DNA of 6,144 nt from Spirosoma sp. (lineage in GTDB: Bacteria > Bacteroidota > Bacteroidia > Cytophagales > Spirosomataceae): contig JANXVQ010000705.1 of assembly GCA_025351545.1 (NCBI GenBank), forward strand, positions 1 through 6,144, written 5' to 3'. Shown piece after piece: positions 1 through 4,600 of this stretch. How positions within the stretch are numbered: the first letter of the stretch is position 1; each line of letters starts with the position of its first letter. The notes below the pieces were generated by a model, which searched no databases, was not told where the DNA came from, and was given only the letters and a program-made list of their open reading frames with translations. The position numbers and the translations under genes were made by a program.

Positions 1-1
1 A

Positions 2-100
2 ACTGGCTTTGGTTTTGTCTCAATGTCTGGTAATCCATTTGGCAAAGATAAGCCTGTCAGCCACGCGTTGTCCCAACTAATCAATCCGAATAATCTTTAG
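2..100 (+). CDS. C-terminal fragment of an upstream gene, unknown function
   Basis: An open frame enters from the left edge and gives 32 residues before a TAG stop at 98-100. It begins TGFGFVSMSGNPFGK and ends INPNNL. The GFGFV stretch resembles the RNP-1 motif of RRM RNA-binding proteins (consensus like KGFGFVTM), which do occur as small proteins in Bacteroidota. However, the residues that follow do not clearly match the rest of an RRM, and the frame ends soon afterwards. The composition is protein-like and the stop lies 21 bases before the rsbR start, so a real gene end is plausible. I do not assign a function; the short length leaves chance open. Confidence 0.35.
   Translation, partial: TGFGFVSMSGNPFGKDKPVSHALSQLINPNNL
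68..98 (+). promoter_or_regulatory. weak candidate promoter for the rsb operon
   Basis: TTG at 68-70 is followed 20 bases later by TAATCTTT at 91-98. This is a partial match to the Bacteroidota sigma-ABfr promoter (-33 TTTG, about 19-21 bases, -7 TAnnTTTG): the TA and two of the last four bases agree. Transcription would start near 105 and leave a leader of under 20 bases before the ATG at 122. It would sit inside the tail of the upstream gene. The match is poor and the call is tentative. Confidence 0.2.
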
Positions 101-121
101 TAATTAGCAAAAATTGTATTT

Positions 122-1006
122 ATGACTGATTCCGTCGTCGAGCTACTTCGGCAAAAGAAAAAACAAATACTAACCACCTGGATGAGAATTCAGCTGGTTG
201 ATGATGGCCTCCGGGATGATTTGATGCCTGGCAGTGATCTTAGGAAACAGTCCGACGAACTTCTTGATACACTTTTTAGTGTGATTACGGATGCGAATCT
301 TGGCCAGGTAAACTCGCCTGAACTCGAACCGCTCATAACCATGCTGTCGGGGATTTCCATTTCCCGTGCCCGGCAGGGCTACACCCCCCGCGAAACGGGA
401 GCATATATCTTTAGCTTAAAAGATGCTCTGGTAGAAACGCTTCAGGCCGAACTGAAAGACGATTTACAACGGCTTTTTCCGGAAACGTTAAAAATCAGTA
501 AATTCATTGACAAGCTGAGTGTTGTTACGTTTGAAACATTTATTCAGGGACGCGAGGAGGTGATCTTTCGGCAGACCGATGAAATGACACATCTCTCGAC
601 GCCGGTCGTGAAAGTTTGGGAAGGCATTCTGGCTATGCCTCTTATCGGCACGCTGGATAGTTCACGCACCCTGGTGGTGATGGAAAACCTGTTGCAGGAA
701 ATTGTTAATACAGGCAGTGACATCGCTATCCTGGATATTTCGGGGGTGCCAATGGTAGACTCGATGGTGGCCCAGCACCTTATTAAAACCGTGAATGCCA
801 TTCGCCTGATGGGCGCTGAGTGCATCATCAGCGGAATTCGGCCGGAAATTGCTCAGACAATTGTGCATCTGGGAATTGACCTGTCGAATGTGGCTACCAA
901 GGCTACAATGGCCAGTGCGCTCAAGCATGCCTTTCGGGCGTTGCGCTTAGAGGTACGAAAAGTGCCAGCCAGCCCGTCTACAGCAACTGGGTCAATACCC
1001 CTTTAA
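122..1006 (+). CDS. rsbR: RsbR-type stressosome STAS protein (RsbRD-like N-terminal domain)
   Basis: A 294-residue cytoplasmic protein, expected to be a stressosome core subunit that senses stress and, with RsbS, holds the kinase RsbT. Residues about 1-150 form a helical sensor domain of the RsbRD N-terminal type, recognisable by RQGYTPRETGAYIFSLKDAL at 84-103. No membrane segment is seen. Residues about 160-272 are a STAS domain: AMPLIGTLDS at 171-180, LDISGVPMVDS at 204-214 and SGIRPEIAQTIVHLGIDLS at 237-255, all close to Bacillus RsbR paralogues. The positions corresponding to the two RsbT-phosphorylated threonines of RsbRA (T171, T205) appear to be serines here, S180 and S214. Residues after about 275 are a Pro/Ser/Thr-rich tail. 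The ATG at 122 follows an A/T-rich leader with no Shine-Dalgarno sequence. It is the first gene of the operon, 6 bases before rsbS. The family call is firm; the signal sensed is unknown. Confidence 0.93.
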   Translation: MTDSVVELLRQKKKQILTTWMRIQLVDDGLRDDLMPGSDLRKQSDELLDTLFSVITDANLGQVNSPELEPLITMLSGISISRARQGYTPRETGAYIFSLKDALVETLQAELKDDLQRLFPETLKISKFIDKLSVVTFETFIQGREEVIFRQTDEMTHLSTPVVKVWEGILAMPLIGTLDSSRTLVVMENLLQEIVNTGSDIAILDISGVPMVDSMVAQHLIKTVNAIRLMGAECIISGIRPEIAQTIVHLGIDLSNVATKATMASALKHAFRALRLEVRKVPASPSTATGSIPL

Positions 1007-1012
1007 ATACCA

Positions 1013-1402
1013 ATGGCCATGGAACGAATTCCTATTCTGAAGGTGGGCCGGTTTCTGTTGGTAACCATTCAGGTTGATCTCTATGATCGGCTGGCTCTTG
1101 AGCTTGAAGCCAATATTATTACTGCTATAACCAATCATCATGCCAAAGGGATTATGATTGATATTTCGGCCGTTTCTATTGTCGATTCATTCATGGGCCG
1201 CATTTTGAGCAACATCGCCACTATGGCCCGCATTCTGGACGCCGAAACGGTGGTAGTTGGTATGCAACCCGCTGTTGCCATCACATTAGTTGAACTGGGT
1301 TTACCCTTAACGGGTATTTATACGGCATTAAATGTAGAGAAAGGCATGGGACTTTTGCGCAGCAAGACGGTAGCTGACAATGATGCCGACTTCGACGATT
1401 AA
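1013..1402 (+). CDS. rsbS: RsbS, single-domain STAS scaffold and antagonist of RsbT
   Basis: A 129-residue stand-alone STAS protein. In Bacillus, RsbS forms the stressosome core with RsbR and sequesters RsbT until phosphorylated. The family signature is very well kept: DISAVSIVDSFMGRILSNIA at 50-69, with the phospho-acceptor serine at S59 (same number as in B. subtilis RsbS), then LDAETVVVGMQPAVAITLVE at 75-94 and TALNVEKGMGLL at 104-115. The tail ends in acidic DNDADFDD. Two starts are possible, ATG at 1013 or ATG at 1019; the second would give 127 residues. No Shine-Dalgarno sequence separates them. The gene starts 6 bases after rsbR and its last 23 bases overlap the rsbT start, which suggests coupled translation. 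Confidence 0.96.
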   Translation: MAMERIPILKVGRFLLVTIQVDLYDRLALELEANIITAITNHHAKGIMIDISAVSIVDSFMGRILSNIATMARILDAETVVVGMQPAVAITLVELGLPLTGIYTALNVEKGMGLLRSKTVADNDADFDD

Positions 1403-1808
1403 GGTTAAGGCAGTTGAAACAAATGCTATCGGGGACGAACAGGACGTTGTTCACCTTGTTAACCTTGTTCGTAAGCAGGCCGGGTTTACCGGTATGACGC
1501 TGCTCAATCTAACCAAGCTCATGACGGCTACCAGCGAACTGGCTCGCAATATGCTTAATTATGCTGGTGGAGGTAGTGTAACAATAGAATTGGTGAGTCG
1601 TGGTAAACAAACCGGACTTCGATTAACATTTATTGATCAAGGCCCCGGGATTGCTAATCTTGAGCAGGCTATGCAGGACGGGTATTCAACAAGTATGGGT
1701 TTAGGTTTAGGGCTGCCGGGTGCCAAACGGTTGTCCAGTGAGTTTTATATCGAAAGCATAGTTGGACAGGGAACAACGGTAGCCATTATTAAGTGGGCAA
1801 ATGGATAA
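1380..1808 (+). CDS. rsbT: RsbT, serine kinase and switch protein of the stressosome
   Basis: A 142-residue GHKL-fold serine/threonine kinase related to anti-sigma factors (B. subtilis RsbT is 133). It phosphorylates serines in RsbR and RsbS, then leaves the complex to activate an output partner. The ATP site is intact: N-box ATSELARNMLNYAGGG at 50-65 with E53 and N57, G1 box DQGPGI at 86-91, and the glycine lid MGLGLGLPG at 106-114. AKRLSSEFYIES at 115-126 and GTTVAIIKW at 131-139 match the family's C-terminal strands. The start could be either codon of ATGATG at 1380-1385. The gene overlaps the end of rsbS by 23 bases (20 with the second ATG) and overlaps the next gene by 8. In Bacillus the partner is RsbU; no RsbU-like gene is present here, so the target is inferred to be one of the next two products. 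Confidence 0.95.
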   Translation: MMPTSTIKVKAVETNAIGDEQDVVHLVNLVRKQAGFTGMTLLNLTKLMTATSELARNMLNYAGGGSVTIELVSRGKQTGLRLTFIDQGPGIANLEQAMQDGYSTSMGLGLGLPGAKRLSSEFYIESIVGQGTTVAIIKWANG

Positions 1809-2814
1809 TATATCCCATCAATCTTTTGTCATACCAGACCGCAGTTACGGAGCTGTTATTAAGCGGGAAGTTCGTTTGCTGGCTGGGAAACTCCAGTTCA
1901 GCGAAAAAAAACTGAGTGAACTCGATATTATCGTTGCCGAACTGCTTTCCAATTTAGTTAAGTATGCTTCCAATGGTGAATTGCTGGTTAAACCAATTTA
2001 CGACACAGATAATGCAAGCCTCGAATTAATTAGTGTAGATAGTGGCCCCGGTATGCCGGACCCCAACCGAATGATGATAGACGGAGTATCAACAGGTGGG
2101 TCGCTGGGACAGGGGCTGGGTGCCATCCAACGGCTGGCAAACGAGTTTCAGCTGTATTCACATCCAGATCATGGAACTGTAGTACTGGTACGGCTTCATC
2201 AGAAAGTAAAACCGCCCGTTACAAAATCTTCCCCTGCCGATATTCGTTTTATTAATGTGCCAAAAGCTGGTCAAACTGTTTGTGGCGATGCGTGTTATAG
2301 TAAAGTAACAAGCTCATTTCTGACAGTATTCCTGGGAGATGGATTAGGGCATGGTGTGCCCGCGCAGATGGCTGTTGAACAGGCTATAAAAACGCTGGAG
2401 CAAACCGCAGACCATAGCCCTGCTAACTTGCTGGATGCTATACATAAGGCTTCTGCTGGCACACGAGGGCTGGTGGGTACGTGCGCTGTTTTCGATTTTG
2501 CCAGTCGAAAATGGAAAATTTGTGGAGTTGGTAACATCGTTACCAAACTGAGCGGTTCAATGGGCATAAAAGGTTACATGCCTCAAAATGGTATTCTGGG
2601 CAGTAGCCTGCCCCGAACATTACTTGACCTTGAGATGTCTTATGAGCGCAGTCAGCTACTGGTCATGACGTCTGATGGACTGCAATCGCGGTGGAACCCA
2701 GCCCGATATCCGGGCATTGTAAAGTATGATCCGTCTGTATTGGCGGCCATCATTTATAAGGAATGTGCCCGTCATATCGACGATATGTCGGTGGTGGTGA
2801 GTAAGCTTTACTAA
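1801..2814 (+). CDS. RsbT-like ATPase fused to an RsbX/SpoIIE-type PP2C phosphatase
   Basis: A 337-residue cytoplasmic two-domain protein. Residues about 7-135 are an RsbT/RsbW-like GHKL ATPase: N-box AELLSNLVKYAS at 46-57 (E47, N51), DSGPGM at 80-85 and glycine lid GGSLGQGLGAIQRL at 99-112. Residues about 145-337 are a metal-dependent phosphatase. Its acidic motifs are visible as CGDA at 161-164 (D163), GDGLGHG at 179-185 (D180), TSDGL at 290-294 (D292) and DDMSVVV at 327-333 (D327, D328). This half is closest in size and pattern to RsbX, which dephosphorylates RsbR and RsbS and resets the stressosome; that role is inferred here. The N-terminal domain could tether it to the STAS complex in place of RsbT, or could carry kinase activity of its own. 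The ATG at 1801 lies inside the last codons of rsbT (8-base overlap), indicating translational coupling. The next gene starts 4 bases after its stop. Confidence 0.9.
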   Translation: MDNISHQSFVIPDRSYGAVIKREVRLLAGKLQFSEKKLSELDIIVAELLSNLVKYASNGELLVKPIYDTDNASLELISVDSGPGMPDPNRMMIDGVSTGGSLGQGLGAIQRLANEFQLYSHPDHGTVVLVRLHQKVKPPVTKSSPADIRFINVPKAGQTVCGDACYSKVTSSFLTVFLGDGLGHGVPAQMAVEQAIKTLEQTADHSPANLLDAIHKASAGTRGLVGTCAVFDFASRKWKICGVGNIVTKLSGSMGIKGYMPQNGILGSSLPRTLLDLEMSYERSQLLVMTSDGLQSRWNPARYPGIVKYDPSVLAAIIYKECARHIDDMSVVVSKLY

Positions 2815-2818
2815 CGTT

Positions 2819-3886
2819 ATGCATGAACTGACAAAATTAACGCTGGACAATGAAATGGACTTGATTCTTGTCCATAAACGCAGCATGAAACTGGCTGAAC
2901 TGGCGGGGCTTTCGCTGGCTTCACAAACAACTTTCGCCACCGCCGTTTCGGAGGTTGCCCGGCTGGCTGTAACCAGCGGTAATCAGGCATCCTTAGCGCT
3001 TGGTGTTAGTGTCAACGATACGAAAGGCTGGCGCATTCTGGCCCGATTGGATGACAGCCAGCCCTATAATTCCAGCACGACTGAAGCCGCTCTGACTCAT
3101 GCCCGGCGGCTGGTAGACGAGCTGAGTGTCGAGATAACCGATGCAGGAATCGACATTCGGTTGTATTGTACCGTTTCGGATCTGAAATCCATTAATTCGG
3201 ACCGGATTAATGGATGGAAAAATCAGTTTTTTCGCGAGCCGCCTGCATCGCCCTACGACGATATCAAGCGTAAGAACAGTCAGCTGCAGGAACTGGCCGA
3301 GCGCCTTGGCCAGAGTGAACAGCAGTATAAGCAAGTAACAAACTCGCTGCCGCTGTTAATCTTCTCGATGACATCCAATGGACAGTTGATTTATGCCAAT
3401 CAGGTGTTTATTACTTTTTTGGGCAAGACGATACAGTCTTTGAATGAAGAAAGCTGGTTAAGTCATTTTCATGCCGATGACTATCCCACAGTCCGAACGA
3501 TTTGGGCTGATAGTGTGGCTTCCGGTTTGCCTTTTAGAGGAGAATGGCGCGTTCGTAATAGCTTGACGGGTGAATATATATGGCATATGCTTTCGGCAAC
3601 CCCTCTGCGAAATGCCGACCAGGAGGTGATTCACTGGACGGGTTTTCTGGCTGATGTTCACGTTCAGAAAGTAATTGAACAGACATTGCGGGATAATGAA
3701 GAGCTGCGACAAAACAAGAGTCGTTTGGAAAGCAGTCAACAGCAATTGACGGACAACATTGGCGAGCTGAACCGCAGCAATACCGAACTGTCGCAATTTG
3801 CCTACGTAGCCAGCCATGATTTGCAGGAGCCATTGCGTAAAATTCAGGCTTTCAGCAGTATGCTGACTGAGCAGTATGCTGACTGA
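2819..3886 (+). CDS. N-terminal part of a PAS histidine kinase (RsbT-like domain, PAS, H-box)
   Basis: 355 residues, ending at a TGA created by the 16-base duplication. Residues about 1-120 align with RsbT but have lost the ATP site: in SEVARL at 44-49 the N-box asparagine position is L49, and the DxGxG motif is replaced by ARLDDSQPYN at 75-84. The domain closes with ARRLVDELSVEI at 95-106, matching AKRLSSEFYIES of RsbT. Residues about 165-285 are a PAS domain (SLPLLIFSMTSNGQLIYANQ at 176-195, ending WTGFLADVHVQKVIEQTL). About 285-325 is a predicted coiled coil. The HisKA phospho-acceptor helix follows, with QFAYVASHDLQEPLRK at 326-341 and the acceptor at H333. There is no membrane segment or signal peptide. 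The last two residues (A354, D355) come from the shifted frame. On its own this piece has the acceptor His but no catalytic domain. It is the last gene of the rsb operon and the likely output partner of RsbT. Confidence 0.88.
   Translation: MHELTKLTLDNEMDLILVHKRSMKLAELAGLSLASQTTFATAVSEVARLAVTSGNQASLALGVSVNDTKGWRILARLDDSQPYNSSTTEAALTHARRLVDELSVEITDAGIDIRLYCTVSDLKSINSDRINGWKNQFFREPPASPYDDIKRKNSQLQELAERLGQSEQQYKQVTNSLPLLIFSMTSNGQLIYANQVFITFLGKTIQSLNEESWLSHFHADDYPTVRTIWADSVASGLPFRGEWRVRNSLTGEYIWHMLSATPLRNADQEVIHWTGFLADVHVQKVIEQTLRDNEELRQNKSRLESSQQQLTDNIGELNRSNTELSQFAYVASHDLQEPLRKIQAFSSMLTEQYAD
3187..3215. repeat. 29-base near-perfect palindrome inside the kinase gene
   Basis: The left arm ATCCATTAATTCGG (3187-3200) and right arm CCGGATTAATGGAT (3202-3215) are complementary at 13 of 14 positions around a single central A at 3201. 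The one exception is T3197 opposite G3205, a G-U wobble in RNA. It encodes KSINSDRINGW in the linker between the RsbT-like domain and the coiled coil/PAS of the kinase. As DNA it could be a dyad binding site; as RNA it would fold into a strong hairpin after opening the central pairs. A T6 run begins 11 bases beyond the right arm, too far for a normal terminator. Confidence 0.7.
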
Positions 3887-3894
3887 GCAGTATG
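3854..3894 (+). repeat. 16-base tandem duplication that breaks the histidine kinase frame
   Basis: The unit AGCAGTATGCTGACTG is present at 3854-3869 and again at 3870-3885, followed by a partial third copy AGCAGTATG at 3886-3894, all without mismatch. Since 16 is not a multiple of three, the extra copy shifts the frame and makes a TGA at 3884-3886. With one unit removed, two copies of the 9-mer AGCAGTATG would remain 16 bases apart. Slipped-strand replication between these would produce exactly this duplication, and the reverse event would repair it. Confidence 0.95.
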
Positions 3895-4505
3895 GACCGG
3901 CTCTCGATACTAATGCGCAGGATATCATTCGGCGAGTGCAATCGGCTACCGGCCGGATGCAGGAGTTAATTCGCGGTCTGTTGACTTACTCCCGGCTCAA
4001 TACCGAAAAACCTTCGTTTCATAAAGTATCACTGTCGGCATTGGTGGCGGAGGTGCAAAGTGACCTGGAAACAGCCATTCGGGGCCGGGATGCACAAATT
4101 CAAACCGGCCCTCTGCCTATTGTTCATGGCAACACTCTGCAACTAAGACAATTGTTTCAGAATTTGCTGAGTAACGCGCTGAAATTTACGCCCGCCGAGC
4201 GAACTCCTGTTGTGAATGTCAACAGCCGAACCATTTCTGCCGGGCAATTACCCATGCCAGCCACCGGTATATCAGACAACTACCTTGAGATCAGTGTAGA
4301 AGATAATGGAATTGGGTTCGATGATAAATACGTAGATCGGATATTTAATCTGTTTCAGCGCCTGCACGGTCGCAGCGAGTATGTTGGAACGGGCATTGGG
4401 CTGGCCATCTGTAAGAAAGTTGCCGATAATCATGGCGGCTATCTTACGGCTCGTAGCCAACCGGGCCAGGGGGCTACGTTTCTCGTGTATCTGCCAGTAA
4501 ATTAA
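3876..4505 (+). CDS. C-terminal part of the histidine kinase (HisKA helix 2 and HATPase_c)
   Basis: 209 residues from the ATG inside the second repeat copy; residues 1-6 duplicate the last in-frame residues of the preceding piece. Residues 7-45 are the second half of the HisKA dimerisation hairpin (RMQELIRGLLTYSRL at 27-41). Residues about 82-209 are the HATPase_c domain with all motifs: N-box QLFQNLLSNALKF at 92-104 (N96, N100), G1 box DNGIGF at 143-148, F box IFNLFQRLHGR at 156-166 and G2 box GTGIGLAICKKV at 171-182. It closes with GQGATFLVYLP. The start ATG lies 8 bases before the TGA of the first piece (11-base overlap including that stop), so reinitiation could supply this half as a separate protein, much like the rsbT/phosphatase overlap. 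No Shine-Dalgarno sequence supports an independent start. No response regulator follows, so the kinase is an orphan within this window. Confidence 0.87.
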   Translation: MLTEQYGPALDTNAQDIIRRVQSATGRMQELIRGLLTYSRLNTEKPSFHKVSLSALVAEVQSDLETAIRGRDAQIQTGPLPIVHGNTLQLRQLFQNLLSNALKFTPAERTPVVNVNSRTISAGQLPMPATGISDNYLEISVEDNGIGFDDKYVDRIFNLFQRLHGRSEYVGTGIGLAICKKVADNHGGYLTARSQPGQGATFLVYLPVN

Positions 4506-4512
4506 TGTAGAC

Positions 4513-4551
4513 GCTGCGACTCGGACTAAGGTAGTAGAACCAGCTTTTTTT
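4513..4551 (+). terminator. weak candidate terminator after the rsb operon
   Basis: GCTG at 4513-4516 can pair with CAGC at 4541-4544, directly followed by seven T (4545-4551). Inside it only GGT/ACC adds a few alternative pairs, so the stem is short and the loop long. The T run placed right after the stem and the position 8 bases past the kinase stop favour a terminator, but the fold is weak. Confidence 0.25.
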
Positions 4552-4571
4552 GTAACATTGCTCAACCGTTT

Positions 4572-4600
4572 ACGATTAACTAATCAAACGATTTAGTAAT
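4572..4600 (+). promoter_or_regulatory. imperfect direct repeat and dyad just upstream of glgE
   Basis: ACGATTAACTAAT (4572-4584) recurs as ACGATTTAGTAAT (4588-4600), 11 of 13 identical with a 16-base period. The second copy runs into the glgE start codon. The first copy contains the dyad GATTA-AC-TAATC at 4574-4585. A TTTG at 4549-4552 with TACGATTA at 4571-4578 is a very poor promoter match. The rest of the 93-base gap (4506-4598) shows no gene. The parts AACTAATCAA and TTTAGTAAT also occur upstream of rsbR. An operator role is a guess. Confidence 0.3.

Larger units (their letters stand above)
2819..4505 (+). pseudogene. split histidine kinase locus, 556 residues if one repeat copy is removed
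   Basis: The two reading frames at 2819-3886 and 3876-4505 together encode one conventional soluble sensor kinase: decayed RsbT-like domain, PAS, coiled coil, HisKA, HATPase_c. They are out of register only because of a 16-base tandem duplication at 3854-3894. Deleting one 16-base unit joins residue Y353 of the first frame to G7 of the second and gives 556 residues with no other defect. No other stop or frame break is seen, which suggests a recent event, a reversible state or a sequence error. The two parts are described separately below. Confidence 0.75.

Noticed and set aside
2..100. Firm assignment of the left-edge fragment as an RRM RNA-binding protein
   Set aside because: Only GFGFV matches; the following residues and the early end do not fit the fold well enough.
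544..928. Two overlapping - strand open frames
   Set aside because: Both are antisense to the STAS domain of rsbR, with no domain signal and no upstream signals.
3187..3232. Rho-independent terminator inside the kinase gene
   Set aside because: The hairpin is strong, but the T6 run (3227-3232) starts 11 bases after the stem and the frame continues through conserved domains.
3860..3900. Programmed ribosomal frameshifting to join the two kinase frames
   Set aside because: No slippery heptamer or stimulatory structure is visible; a perfect 16-base duplication explains the shift fully.
3458..3928. 156-codon open frame on the - strand across the kinase PAS/HisKA region
   Set aside because: It lies opposite a well-recognised PAS-HisKA coding region, and its translation shows no recognisable domain. 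It is a shadow of the real gene.
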